A stretch of DNA of 64,000 bases from Isochrysis galbana (taxonomy: Eukaryota; Haptophyta; Isochrysidales; Isochrysidaceae): NCBI GenBank assembly GCA_018136815.1, contig CM030939.1:1282113-1346112 (forward strand), in the 5' to 3' direction. Positions 1 to 11,189 of the stretch are shown one piece after another. Under the pieces are notes generated by a model, which made no database searches, was not told the origin of the DNA, and was given only the letters and a program-made list of their open reading frames with translations. How positions within the stretch are numbered: position 1 is the first letter of the stretch; the number at the start of each line of letters is the position of its first letter. Both the position numbers and the translations under genes were made by a program.

Positions 1-2747
1 AGCGGCACGCCGACCCGGCCGGCTGCCACTAGCGTTGGAACGTGAGCCGGCGCCGATGCGTCGGACGCAGTGGCGCGAAGGCAGGGTGCTCGGCCCACCC
101 TCACCTTCCTTCATTATGCCACTCGGCACGCCGCCAGGCGGCCCTGAGGAGTCTCTTGCGGACCGCGGACGGGCCCAGGGAGCTAATCTATTCCCGGCAT
201 AGGAGCAGTCACCACTCGATCGGTCATCGTCCGCCTTCGCCTAGCCATGGTAAATGGATCTGCGGGAAGCGGCAGGCTAGGGGACCGCCACATGGCTTGC
301 TGCTAACAACAATCGTGCTGCCACCAATGAGCGTAGGTATAGGTGTAGGTAGGTACTCAGTTTATATAGCCGAATGAAAAATTACAGAAACTCACCCCTA
401 CTACTTGCACGGCGCGAGGCACAACTTTAACTCTATAGTCAGTTGCCATGGAGCCCATGGAGCGCGCCGGCGCGCCTCCCCTCTCCTTCGGGCATCCCGC
501 CGAGGGCGGACCCCCACCTCCCATGGATAAGTCGCTGTCGAAGCGACCGCGCCCACCATCTGAGGCCGAACAAGTGCGTGCGACTCTGGGCGCGCCACGC
601 GGCCCGTGGCCTCGGCCACACCCTGCAAGGCAGCCATGCTGGACCCCCTGCATGGGGGACAGCAGGCTGCATACCACAGCAACCTGCGAATGCCAGGCTG
701 GCACAGCCAATCCTCCACTAGGCATGCATATTATGGCAGAGGCCCCTCTCGCCGGCCGCGCTGCCTGCACACATCAAGAACCACTCGAACTACAACCGCA
801 CGCATCTCCCACTCAGCTGACAAGCCAAAGGTGCCACCCTACCCACCTACGCAACCGCCGCTGACCCGCTTCACCACCCTGCATGGCTCACAGGATCCAG
901 ACTCTGAGGAAAGACAACAACAGCTTGTCGCATTCGCGAATCGACACTCGTTAGGCTTCGCTCTTCTGCCTTCGTCGTTCGGTATTTATCGTTATAATTC
1001 TCTCGTTCTCGTTCTCGGTCAAAAGCTTCGCTTGGATGCATGGGATCGTGGGTTGTGGAGCGCCCTCTCTCTTTCTCTCGAAAGAGAAGGGAAGTTTCCC
1101 CACCTTTCTTCCTCCCAGACGCCTCGCAAATAGGTTTAATTTGCTATCTCTACAGCGGTTCTTTATCTGCTTCTGGGGGCAATCAGGTTTAATTTACGAC
1201 CTCTTCGTATCTCCCCCTTAGGCACATCGCACTCCTTTCGTCTTATTTGGTAGGTCTCTTGGAATCTTGTGCGGCAGGATTGCCCCTCGTTTCCGTTATG
1301 GTGCGGTTCCCCTTCCAGACGGGATCGCCGACAGATCGCCCTCTGATCGTCGTCCGTCGTCGTCTGGCCGGAGTGTTTGGGTTTGATTTTAGTCGAGTTA
1401 CGTGAGGAAGTCGTGGGGCGAGAGTCGGGGTGTTTTCCTGGGTGTCGTTGTCCGTCGTCCTGTCGTCAGTCGTCATCCGTCGCTCTCGCTCTCGTCGCTC
1501 TCGCTCTCGTAACACTCGTACCCAACAAACTCGCCTCGCCTCGCCAGCCCCTGCCATCACAGCCCTCCTCACACTCGCCCTCGCCTCTCGCCGCTCGCTC
1601 GATGCCGCTTTCGCCGCCGTCCTCGCCCTCGCTCAAGCCCGCCTGCCCGCCTTCCTCTGCTGACGGGCCTCAGCCCGTCAGCACCTCCGAACTCGTCTCC
1701 TCCGCCGCGCCTGCCGCCGGCATGGCCCCTTCCTCATTGCCCTCAGGCCCTATGGGCCATCACAATTCGTCACAGCTTTGTTTACGGCACTCAGACGCCA
1801 TCTATGACCTCTCACTCCATCAGGTGTCAGGTGGGCGACATCATCATACTCAATACTATCTCTTAAGAGGCGGCTGGAAGCACCTGCAAAGGTGCTTCGA
1901 GACCCCTCTTTATTCCTAGCATATATATTGGCGGCCCCTTGGAGCCTAGAGGACACCAACATTGAGCTGGAGCCTTGCCATCAATATGGAGGACTAGTCT
2001 TATGCAAAAGATGGAGTCGAATCGCCCGAAAATTGCTCCCATGACCTGATCGGTAGCGATGCTTGCCCGCGTTGTAGCCCCTCGTGTCTACCTTGGACCT
2101 AAGAAGCTCTCATTCTCATTCTCATTCTCTCTCTCTCCCCCTAGCTCGCTAGCTAGCCTCGTCTCTACTCTCCGACGCCACGCGTCGCAATCCTCCGAAC
2201 CTCCGTCTACCTCTTCGCTCGAAGCGCTCGATGGCAGACAATGACAACTACTCCTACCATGACCTCTCTGACATTTTCCCGCCCGCAACCAACAACGACT
2301 CTTTTACGGCCGCGTCAGCTGCCGGCTCGGTCGAACGGCCCTCTGCCTACGAGCCTGTAGTCATCGCGTGTTCGACATCTCTACTTTCCGACGCCACGCG
2401 TCACAACCCTCCGACCTTCAGTCTACCTCATCGCTCATAGCGCTCGATGGCAGACACTCTCAGACCCGACTCTTACTATGATCTGTGAGACATCTTCCCG
2501 CCAACAACAATCAACGACCCTTCCACGGCCGCGTCAGCTGCCGGCTCGATCGAACGGCACTCTGCCTATGAGCCTGTAGTCATCGCGTGTTCGACACTCG
2601 CCGTCTCCGTCTCCACGTCCATGTCTCCACCTCGCATCCTCGCATTGCACACCTGCAGCCTGCAAGGCTAGGGCGCTAGGGCGAAAGGCGAGGCGAGCAT
2701 CCTCCACCTCTTGCACCGTGAAGGGGCGCGTGGGCATCTCGCGGGAG
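1..2747. other. Left flank, no confident gene
   Basis: No reading frame here resembles a known protein. The frames are short, overlap on both strands and are driven by C-rich composition. A frame from 448 begins with two close ATGs followed by a Pro-rich stretch and is preceded by an imperfect dyad (AACTCTATAGTCAGTT). It could be a distant relative of the hairpin-leader family found elsewhere in the window. A TATA-like GCATATATATTGG lies near 1919. The only clear structure is a tandem duplication at 2162-2594. Confidence 0.5.
2162..2594 (+). repeat. Two-copy tandem duplication, 216-bp unit
   Basis: Two adjacent copies (about 2162-2377 and 2378-2594) each run from TCTCTACT through GCTCGATGGCAGAC to GTCATCGCGTGTTCGACA. 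Both carry an ATG in the same relative place (2231 and 2447). The two short frames give clearly related peptides: MADNDNYSYHDLSDIFPP in copy 1, and MADTLRPDSYYDL then a stop in copy 2. The pattern suggests a duplicated fragment of a coding repeat element. No family was recognised. Confidence 0.75.
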
Positions 2748-2950
2748 CCTAGATGGGAAATACGTATTTACCGTATTTGGCCAAAGACCAAATACATATG
2801 TATTTGGCTGTATTTGAAGCGTGTCCTGGGTAGTAGGTAGTAGGCCGTAGGCCTCGAATGTATTTGAAATGTATTTGTATTTGGCCGGAGGCCAAATACA
2901 TATGTATTTGGCTGTATTTGCATGCCCCTGCACCGTATTTCCCATCTAGG
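2748..2950. mobile_element. hAT-type MITE with perfect 8-bp target duplication
   Basis: A 203-bp element with 17-bp terminal inverted repeats (CCTAGATGGGAAATACG at the left, its complement at the right). It is flanked on both sides by the same 8 bases, CGCGGGAG (2740-2747 and 2951-2958). The inside is made of repeated TATTTGGC/GCCAAATA words that can fold on themselves. It has no coding capacity. An 8-bp target duplication is the hallmark of hAT transposition. A partial relative with the same left end starts at 51033. Confidence 0.88.
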
Positions 2951-3185
2951 CGCGGGAGGGGCCCAAAAGTGCGCACGCTCTCTTCCAACCACTCTTGTTG
3001 GAACCAAAAGAGAAGCGAGTTTCCATATTGTGGCGGAGTATAATAATAATAAAGGATAAAGTAGTAAAGTAGTTGCAAGAGCCCTCCACAGAGCTATTCA
3101 TTTCTATTTCGAGCCTATGTTTTTCTTTTAACCTCTTGTTCCTAGAACCCCGCCAAAGACCTCTCTCTATTCCTGACTCTTCTAC

Positions 3186-3578
<393 letters not shown>

Positions 3579-3717
3579 CTGCCTCTGGCCAAAGCAGCCA
3601 GCCGAGCAGCCTTGTGGGGTTCTTTTTCCGCATCAGGTGGTTTTCATTTATGAGATCGGGGTGCTCTCGCCTGTTCCGCTGCCTCCGCCGCCCTCCCGTT
3701 CCCTGCGTCTCCTCGTC

Positions 3718-6590
3718 ATGGCGGCGGCGGCGGGCCCCTCAGGCACACAGCTCGCCCGCGCAGGCGAGCCCGAGGCACGGGCGGCGGGGGCGGCGGCGAA
3801 TGCGGGTGTGGAAGACGAGGGTCTCTTCGACGAGTTGCCCTTTGGTGGGATGTTCTCGACGAGAAAGCCCAAGAACTTGGTTAGTGAGCGGTGGCGAGGA
3901 GAGGGAGAGGGGAGGGAGAGGGGGGCGGGGGAAGGGGGGGGGGGGGGGAGGGGGGGGAGGGGGAGGGGGAGGGGGGGGCGATGGGGAGGGAGAGGGAGAG
4001 GGCGAGGGAGAGGGGAGGGGGAGGGGGAGCGGGAGCGAGAGGGAGAGCGAGGGCGGGGGAGGCAATGAGGGAGGAGGGAGGAGAGGGCGAGGGAGGAGGG
4101 GAAGGGGGGGGGGGGGGGGCATTTTCTATACGTTGAAGTGCGATGAGGGCGATGAGGGCGGTGAAGGTGGGAGAAGGAGACAGGTATTGACAGGCACAAA
4201 GGGGTCTAGGCGGGAGAATGTGACAGCAATAAAGGACCTTCGCGGAGCAGAGTCACGTGGCGGATACTCGGCCATTTCTCCAGAAGCTCTGTTGAGGGCG
4301 GCGAGCTTGAGAATGTAACCGAGCAAATTGTTCTGAAGCCGTTTCAAGAGAGGCGCGCGGGAGGGGGGGGGGGGGGGGCGAAAGCAGATCAGCTGGCAGG
4401 GAGCGAGAAGCACTATACTGCATGTGCTGTTGCGCGCTATTTCCTCATCCCTGTGCTCTCTTGCACGTGCGGGAATCGGAGCAAGACGTTGCGGTTGTGG
4501 CGGTTTACTGGCATCAGGGCCACAGTGGCCAAACTTCAGCGTCGCGCCTTTATGAGTTACCCTTCACGCAGCATTTCACCAACCATGCGCAGGTGGCAGG
4601 CGCATCCTCAGGACTCAAATCAGTTGCCAAGGGTGTCACATTTGGCATAGTCTCAGCCATAGCTTCGCCTATTTTGGGCGCACAAACAAAGGGTGTTGGC
4701 GGCTTCTTCGCGGGTCTTGCGAGCGGCCTCGTCTCTATCGTTGCATTGCCAACTGCCGGCGCGGCGGTAGGCCTTTTCCAGGTGGGGCGGGGCGCAATCA
4801 ACTCCGTCGAAGAGGTGGTCGAGTCCAACAAAGGAAAGGATTGGGACCAGGAGAAGCGTGAGTGGTATGAATACGATCTACAGCGCGACGCCGATGCCGC
4901 CAACTCGCTCGAGGAGTTTGGCGACGCTGCCCCTGCAGCCTCAGGTGGTGGCGGAGGGGGCAGCCGTCCCCTGCCTAAAGATACGGCCTATTACGACGTG
5001 CTTGGCGTCAGTCACGACGCGTCTACTGAGGCTATCAAGAAAGCCTACTACAAGTGCGCACTCAAGCTTCACCCAGACAAGAATCCAGGAGATGATGCGG
5101 CACTCGAGAAGTTCCAAAAGGTGTCCGAGGCATACCAGGTACTCGCCGATGAGCGCACGAGGGCAAAGTACGATTCGCAAGGTGCAGCAGGTGTCGAAAA
5201 GAACTTCATGGATGCAGGCGTCTTCTTCACGATGCTCTTTGGCTCTGAGCGCTTCGAGCCGTATGTTGGTGCGATCTCGCCAACCAATCCATGTAGCCCC
5301 TGGTGGCGCACCCGCTGATACCCTTGCGCTTGCACTCGCTTGCATGGCAGGTACGTTGGCTCTAGCTATGGCCGCTTCGATGGAGGGCGGGCTCTCGATG
5401 TCGCGCATGAACGTGAAACAGCGTAAGCGTGAAGTGCAGTGCGCGCTCAACCTTGTCAAGATGGTTGAGCCGTATGTTCGCGGTGATGTGGAAGCCTTCC
5501 AGCAAGCGTGCACGGCTGAGGCGCTGGAGCTAGTGCAGGTTTCTTTTGGAGCCTGCCTCTTGTACGTGCTCGCTGAGATTTACCAGTGAGCGGCCCTCCC
5601 CACCCCCGCCCTGTGCTCAGTCTTCCCGTGCCTCCTTTGCTTTTCCGACGGGCGCCTATACACACGCTCGGTGTTTGCTCGGCCACCCGCACGCGTTGAG
5701 GCCTCTTGTATTTGCTCAGGTTTCGTGCAGCCGAGTTCCTAGGTTACCAGCGCTCGCCGCTTGGGTGGAACGGCCACATGGCCGCATGGAGGGGGAAGAA
5801 GATTTCGTTTGACAACCATACGGCTGCCGCGGGCGCGGGCATCCGCGCCGCCGGCGCAGCGGTGCGCCCCGAGGCCTATGTAGTATCGCCGCCGTCTCAC
5901 CGCTGCCGTGGGCCGTCCTGCCTTGACCAAGGCTTCCGTTTCCGCTATGCGCCGCAGATCCGAACCTACCGCATGGTGAAGGAGATCGCGGACAAGAGTG
6001 GCGAAGGGAGCACGTCCGATCCGATCTCTGGCATGTCGGCCACGCAGCTGCGCGCAACACAAGACTCGTTGCCTGTCTTCCTCGAGGCGATGTGGCACGT
6101 CTCGGTACTCGACATTGAGCGTACGATTACCGCTGTGACACACAAGCTGTGCCGTGACCATTCAGTTGACATGGGGGAGCGCAACAAGCGCGTCGAAGCC
6201 CTTGCTATGATGGGCGACATCTTCATGGCGGCTGCGCGCGATAAGGGTGGGTCGAAGGATCCTAAGCAGAAGGTTGCCGAGATGGTTGCCATTATGGTAC
6301 CAGCCGCTACGGGCGCAGCTGCGCCTGCCACGGCGAACGAGTCGGCCGGTAGTAGAGGCGTAGCTGGCGAGAATGGGAGTGATGGCGAACGTAAATGCGA
6401 CGGATTCGAGCCATCAAGCAGGGCAAGTAGCTCGCGCGCGGCAGCCTCTCCGCCGCTCACTGCGGATGAGCTGCGCAGACTCAAGCCGAGTGAACTGAAG
6501 CGCAGGCTTCGCGAGCACGGCATCATCAACCCGGAGGCAGTGGAGAAGGAGGAGCTCGTGCAGATGGTGCTCATGGCGCAGATGGGGTAA
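3718..6590 (+). CDS. DnaJ co-chaperone with DnaJ-X domain (4 exons)
   Basis: Predicted 647-residue Hsp70 co-chaperone. Exons are 3718-3879, 4593-5268, 5351-5585 and 5720-6590; all three introns are GT-AG and the phases close exactly. Residues about 55-125 form a Gly/Ala-rich hydrophobic segment with small-residue periodicity. A J domain follows (DTAYYDVLGV through the HPD motif in LKLHPDKNPGD). Then comes the DnaJ-X domain, recognisable from MLFGSERFEPYVG, QRKREVQCALNL, FRAAEFLGYQ and MWHVSVLDIERT. The C terminus, after a Ser/Ala-rich linker, has a SAP-like helix pair (LKPSELKRRLREHGI). DnaJ-X proteins stimulate Hsp70 ATPase; their clients are poorly known. Intron 1 (713 nt) is purine-rich with long G runs. 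An in-frame ATG at 3637 is an alternative start. The gene type is certain; the exact first exon is less so. Confidence 0.88.
3890..4116 (+). repeat. Purine tract (GGGA/GAGAGG)n in DnaJ-X intron 1
   Basis: An almost pure G/A stretch with several G runs of 8 or more, entirely inside the first intron of the DnaJ-X gene. It produces long false reading frames (Gly/Glu/Arg-rich on +, Pro/Ser-rich on -), which are not listed as genes. Confidence 0.85.
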
Positions 6591-7276
6591 GTGGCTGCGT
6601 CCATCATCCAACCGACACGAACGGCCCAAGGCGTACCGTGCGGCTACCCGTGATTGCGCGTCCACCGTCGGGGCCCCAAGATTTGCACATGCGGGATGGT
6701 CATGATGACGGCTTGACTGAGGTTCCAAGAAGAGATGCTAAGGGAGATCTCATGACGGAACGCTGCAATAGCGTGGCTTGGATTTCCTTTGTAGTTGGTG
6801 CCGAACGAGGATACCCTCGCACTCCTTGGACTGATGACACCAGCTCCTCAAGGCCGCAATGGACTAGTGGAAAGGGACCAAAAGAAGAAATTTGTCCGTG
6901 TTGGGGACCTTACCTAGGACTCAGCCAGTTGATGCGAGCGATTTTGAAGCTGACGCTAAATCTTTTTGTCTGTTGCTTTGATGCGTGGATACTTCGCGCG
7001 CAGTATGAAGCGCCCATCCAAGATGAGATAGTAAACGCGACTGCTTGGTGGAGGCCTTGAAAGAGCACAAAGACGGCGCTATAGAATTTGACAATAGGGT
7101 GTGAGCGTGTTTGGCGGGAGGGAAGTGAAGGTAGGCGGGCATGAAGAGCAAATTGTCAGGTGTAGATATGCTCTTGACGACGCGACGATCGCATATCCAT
7201 GCCGCATGGGACTCACTAGCTTGTAGCTTGCGCCTTCTCGGGGTTCGGGGTATAGCTAATAGATGTATGGGCATGG
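6591..7276. other. Gene-free stretch downstream of DnaJ-X
   Basis: Holds the 3' flank of the DnaJ-X gene. Reading frames of 90-145 codons exist on both strands but show no recognisable motif and overlap each other, so none is called. Confidence 0.4.
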
Positions 7277-7804
7277 AAAAACTATTGTTGTAGTTTGAAC
7301 TATGGAGCGTGCCGCGACCGCTCCCGAGCCCCAGGCGACCCTCGCCACCGCGCCCCACCTGGAACGCCCCATGCCGCCCGAGGCGGCTCGTCAGAAAGCC
7401 CTCTCAGAGCCCATCCAACCCATCCAAACCACACCCGCGCAAGCGCGCGGGGTGGCGAGCACTGGCACCGAACAGGTTGCCACCATGGCTCTGCGTAGCA
7501 TGCAGAGGGTCTTTGAGACCCCCTCCAACAGTGGGAAACCCTCCCACCCCAAGAGCGCACCTCATGTGGGAGGGCAGCTGAGCAGCCTTCCCCATGGTGG
7601 AAAACTCTACCATCAGTGCACCCAACATGCAACATGGGAGCAGGCACTTCACAACCAGCAATGTTCCACAGAGAGCACACAATGCCTCTATTTTCCAACA
7701 TGTTGACACAATTTTCGTCTTCGCCCCACTCTTGTGGGCCACAAGTACCTACAACTCATTGAGTGCCCTGCCTTCTGCCCTCTTTCAACACTTCACTCCC
7801 TCGT
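7277..7804 (+). mobile_element. Hairpin-leader element, copy 1 (internally shortened)
   Basis: Begins with AAAACTATTGTTGTAGTTT and an ATG at 7302 opening a Pro/Ala-rich peptide (MERAATAPEPQATLATAP). The frame runs 134 codons to about 7706. The part around 7590-7670 resembles the middle of the LINE ORF1 leader at 10.6-10.7 kb (a box around CCATGG, then TGCACCC, then GGGCACTTCAC-type sequence). No reverse transcriptase or endonuclease is present. Copy 2 follows directly, head to tail. Confidence 0.75.
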
Positions 7805-8245
7805 AAAAACTATTGTTATAGTTTGTTTGACCTATGGAGCGTGCCGCGACCGCTCCCGAGCCCCAGGCGACCCAGGCGACCCTCGCCACCGCGCCCCACC
7901 TGGGACGCCCCATGCCGCCCGAGGCGGCTCGTCAGAAAGCCCTCTCAAAGCCCATCCAACCCATCCAAACCACACCCGCGCAAGCGCGCGGGGTGGCGAG
8001 CACTGGCACCGAACAAGTTGCCACCATGGCTCTGCGTAGCATGCAGGGGGTCTTTGAGACCCCCTCCAACAGTGGGAAACCCTCCCACCCCAAGAGCACC
8101 TCACGTGGGAGGGCAGCTCAGCTGCCCTCCCCATGGTGGAAACCTCTACCATCAGTGCACCCATCATGGGGGGGCACTTCACACTTCACAACCATCGATC
8201 TTCCATGGAGAGCACCCCATGCCTCTGTTTGTAGCACTATAAATG
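7805..8245 (+). mobile_element. Hairpin-leader element, copy 2 (tandem with copy 1)
   Basis: Starts AAAACTATTGTTATAGTTT with an ATG at 7834. For about 400 bases it is very close to copy 1, differing by small indels such as an extra CAGGCGACC unit. Its frame encodes the same Pro-rich leader and the stretch MALRSMQGVFETPSNSGKPSHP. Head-to-tail copies both beginning at the hairpin imply either tandem duplication or two insertions at nearly the same place. Confidence 0.75.
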
Positions 8246-8299
8246 TCGTGAGGAGAAAACGAAAGAAGAGTCGCGGCGTGAGCTGCGGCGTTAGCATAC

Positions 8300-8684
8300 G
8301 GCGCGCCGCCAGCTGCTAGCCGGATGATGGCGACGTTGCTATGTTGCAACCACGGACGAACTCGAGCGCTACTTCATGCTCCACGCCGAACAGACTAGAG
8401 AATATGGACCTGGACGTGGACGTGCTCGCGTGGTGGATGGTGGAAGGTGGAAGGCCCGCGATCACAGCAACCTTAGTACTGATCCAGCCTCGGGAACGCC
8501 TGCCGGCCTGCCGACGCTGGCCAAGATGCCGCGGCAGTACCTCGGTTGTCCGGCGTCCTCGGCGGGCGTCGAGCGCATGTTCAGCCGTGCAGGAAAGAAA
8601 GATGCACGATGACCTCAACCTCAAGGCTGCTCAGCCAGACTCCACATTGGAGCACAGCCTCTTGGTAGCAGCCGACGCGCTTTG
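8300..8684 (+). pseudogene. hAT transposase C-terminal (dimerisation) remnant
   Basis: Two frames together show the hAT C-terminal domain: DLDVDVLAWWMVEGG in one, then LAKMPRQYLGCPASSAGVERMFSRAGK in the next, then DDLNLKAAQ back in the first. The SSAxxERxFS core is the family hallmark. The frame changes show this is a decayed fragment. It sits immediately after hairpin-leader copy 2. No inverted repeats or target duplication were found around it. Confidence 0.75.
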
Positions 8685-8784
8685 AATTTTCAATCTTTCA
8701 TCTTGTGTCTTGTGTCCTGTGTGCTCCCCCGCTCGTGTCTTGTGTCTTGTGTCTGTGTCCGCATTCGTGCGTTCGTTCCGCACT

Positions 8785-8878
8785 GCGACAGGGGGGCCCC
8801 GGAGGCGAAGGGGACTAATAATAGGGTGTTAACATTGGTAGACGACTTCACCGGGTATCTCTACGTACGCTTTCCACG
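8785..8878 (+). mobile_element. Fossil fragment resembling a retroelement integrase core
   Basis: About 90 bases read VLTLVDDFTGYLYVRF, which resembles the first Asp block of the integrase core of LTR retrotransposons (Copia/Gypsy kind; family not resolved). Only this short piece is present, so it is clearly a broken relic. It abuts the truncated end of the LINE that runs the other way, so one element has been cut by or joined to the other near 8876. Confidence 0.4.
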
Positions 8879-9363
8879 CAATTAAAGTCGCCTGCTAATA
8901 TAGTGTGAGAAATTATTTCCGGCGTCTCGTGTAGCATTTTGATATCTTCTTTACGTTTATTAGGTTGAGCATTTAGGTAAACAGAGGAGAAAGCTATCGT
9001 TTCATGCCCGATCTTTGCTTTTACTACTACCAGCCTCCCCGGGATAACTACCGTCCAAGATTCCACTACTACGTCGCTTCTGTCTCTTCTAATGGCTATC
9101 GCCACTCCGCTTCCCGGGTCGCCCCTAGTCGCGGGAGATTGGAACCAATCCCACCCCAGGGAGCGGGCCAAGTTCCGCACCTTCAAGTGCCATCCATCGG
9201 AGTAATGGTGCAATTCTTGCGCATACAGGATGTGGACGCCTCCTAACCTCGCTTGCGCTAGAGTAGATGCTAATTTATGTTTTGCTCCATTCAAATTGTA
9301 TGTCGCAATCTTAACTTCGTTATTATTCACCGTGGCGGTACAAGCAGCTAACTCCGTTAACAC
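8876..9363 (-). pseudogene. LINE ORF2 start: AP-type endonuclease, truncated
   Basis: Encodes the N-terminal half of an apurinic-like endonuclease of a non-LTR retrotransposon. Conserved blocks are visible: KIATYNLNGAKHKL, LYAQELHHYS, GSGVAIAIRRD, SSVYLNAQ and LAGDFNCV. The His-containing last block, the reverse transcriptase and the 3' end are all missing; the reading is cut near 8876 where unrelated sequence begins. It overlaps the end of ORF1 by about 40 bases in another frame, the usual tight ORF1/ORF2 layout. Confidence 0.85.
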
Positions 9364-10981
9364 AGTAGCTTGGGTATGCCTTATTGGGTTTGAGATTGCA
9401 TTTGACCATACAAATTTGCTTGCCCGTCACGGGGTCCTTTGCCCAGCATCCTGGGATGTCGTGGCTGGATGAGCATTGGACGATTTGACGCCCTTTCGTG
9501 CGATTGTTTTTGCATTCTCCCGCCATGAATCGGCGGCATGGTGCCGCCGCTCCAAGTCCTATCAGGGCCCTGAAGTCCATGGCGTTACTAGCGTCCCTCT
9601 GGCGCTTACGTTGTTCTGCTTTCGCCTTGTCCTGCTCACAGGTACATTGGCGAAAGCTTACTTGATTCTTTCGAAGGAAAGATATGGCCCACGGCTTGTC
9701 ATAACCTTTACATCCCCCGGGGGCACTGTGGATGGCTATTTCTCCTTCGGGGGTCACGCATTCGACCGAAGAACGGACGGCGTAGTCCAAGTTGAAGTTC
9801 TCTCCGTCGTCGAGAGTCACGTGAAAATTGCGAGGGAAACGGTGTCCCAAGGCGGAGGTGTCGGTATAGACGTAGAAATGCCAAATCGGGCGTTTGCCCG
9901 ATTCGACTTTCGTGATCCCTTCCACGGTGGTTTTGGCACGTTGTTGGTTGCCTCGTAATACGTGGAACCCTTCACGCTCCAAAGCGCTAGCGAGATGTCG
10001 AGTTTTCGTCTTGTATGCTTTAACGGGGTCGAAAATGCGAAATACAATGTAGGTTGCCACCTCCTTTAGAGAGGACCGGACGGCGCTAGACTTGCGTGGA
10101 GCCGAGTCGGCTAGAGCGCCATAGGTCACCGCGAACTCGTGTGAGACTCCCGAGAGAGCTGCTTGAAGCTTGTCGCCATATGCGGTCTTGAATTGGTCGT
10201 GCGCGTCTTCATCGACGTAAAAGATCCAGGGACCTTTGCGTCCTTTATCCATCCCATCAGGGGTGGCATCGAGACCTTCAAGCTTTGAGAGGAGGTATTT
10301 CATGTAGGTTGCTACGTCCTCACTTTTGATCTCCTTCTTGTCTTCAGCTAGCTGGGCTAGCTGTATGAAGTAAGGAGTGTCATCCGGTTCCTCCTCATCA
10401 TCTTGTGGGGGTGAGGCGAATTGTGCGTGTGTGTTGTGTGTTTGGTTTGGCTTCGGGTCCGACTGTGGGTCCGCCCGCTTGCGCGAGGGCGGCGGTGGAT
10501 GTTGAGGGGGCAGAGGTGGAGCCTTCTGTGCTTCTTGTGGTTGCTTCCCTTTGGGGCCGGCCGCCTCAGCGTACGATTTCTGTGGATTGTTGTTTGAGGG
10601 GTTGGAAGCCGTAAAGGCTCCAATGATTGTTTGTTGAGTGAAGTGCCCGCCCCCGAGGGGTGCACAGAAGGTAGGAGTTGCCTCCATGGGGGTGGCAGCA
10701 AGGCTGCCACCCACCATGGAGAGTCCTTGTTGTGGTGGAGCGGCGGCAGAGGCAGGTGGAAGGGCCAGAGTCCGGTCCTGTTGGTCTGCAGGGAACAGGA
10801 CTCTGCCTGTTCCCTGCTTGTGTGGCTGCTGTGGAGGCGATGGCGGCAGGATCATGTCAACGTCACTGTCGGTCAAGGGGGCGGCCTGGGAGCGCTTCGG
10901 CTCCGGCGGCTTGGGGCGGCCCCGGTGGGGCGTCGTGGCGGCGGGGGGCTGGGAGGTGGGAGCGGTCGGCGCGCGCTCCAT
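9323..10981 (-). CDS. LINE ORF1 protein with tandem CCCH-type zinc fingers
   Basis: An uninterrupted 552-residue frame. It starts at an ATG 25 nt inside the hairpin terminus. Residues 1-170 are Pro/Ala/Gln-rich (MERAPTAPTSQPPAATTP then PKPPEPKRSQAAP). The middle, about 190-470, is globular with no named fold recognised. The C terminus has two Cys/His clusters of CCCH type, C-x7-C-x12-C-x3-H followed by C-x11-C-x5-C-x3-H. By analogy with other LINE ORF1 proteins it should bind the element's RNA. That the frame is still open, although ORF2 is cut short, suggests a fairly recent copy. It is not a host gene. Confidence 0.82.
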   Translation of the reverse strand: MERAPTAPTSQPPAATTPHRGRPKPPEPKRSQAAPLTDSDVDMILPPSPPQQPHKQGTGRVLFPADQQDRTLALPPASAAAPPQQGLSMVGGSLAATPMEATPTFCAPLGGGHFTQQTIIGAFTASNPSNNNPQKSYAEAAGPKGKQPQEAQKAPPLPPQHPPPPSRKRADPQSDPKPNQTHNTHAQFASPPQDDEEEPDDTPYFIQLAQLAEDKKEIKSEDVATYMKYLLSKLEGLDATPDGMDKGRKGPWIFYVDEDAHDQFKTAYGDKLQAALSGVSHEFAVTYGALADSAPRKSSAVRSSLKEVATYIVFRIFDPVKAYKTKTRHLASALEREGFHVLRGNQQRAKTTVEGITKVESGKRPIWHFYVYTDTSALGHRFPRNFHVTLDDGENFNLDYAVRSSVECVTPEGEIAIHSAPGGCKGYDKPWAISFLRKNQVSFRQCTCEQDKAKAEQRKRQRDASNAMDFRALIGLGAAAPCRRFMAGECKNNRTKGRQIVQCSSSHDIPGCWAKDPVTGKQICMVKCNLKPNKAYPSYCVNGVSCLYRHGE

Positions 10982-11006
10982 CGCTAAAACTATAACAATA
11001 GTTTTT
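10979..11006 (-). promoter_or_regulatory. 5'-terminal hairpin of the LINE (copy 3 of family)
   Basis: On the minus strand the element opens AAAACTATTGTTATAGTTTT then AGCGATGG. AACTAT and ATAGTT are exact inverted arms around TGTT. Sequence beyond the run of A differs from all other copies, so this marks the 5' terminus of the element. A terminal hairpin with a 25-nt leader could act in transcription start, RNA packaging or translation. Confidence 0.7.
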
Positions 11007-11189
11007 GATGGCACAACACAAAAGGCCTTCCTGGAACACGCATCCGAAACCGGGTCCGTGGTAGTGTACCAGGGCCGCACCCCCGACACCAAACAAAAAG
11101 GAAAGAGGGGGTGAAGGCGAGGATACGGGGCGACGGGAGAGAAGGGCGATGACATGTGAGGGTAGAATGTACCGGACTAGCGTTAGGTG

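Noticed and set aside
10979-11006. Hairpin as a Helitron end or a terminator
   Set aside because: It lies at the 5' end directly before an ATG, without a CTRR end or T run in the transcript direction.
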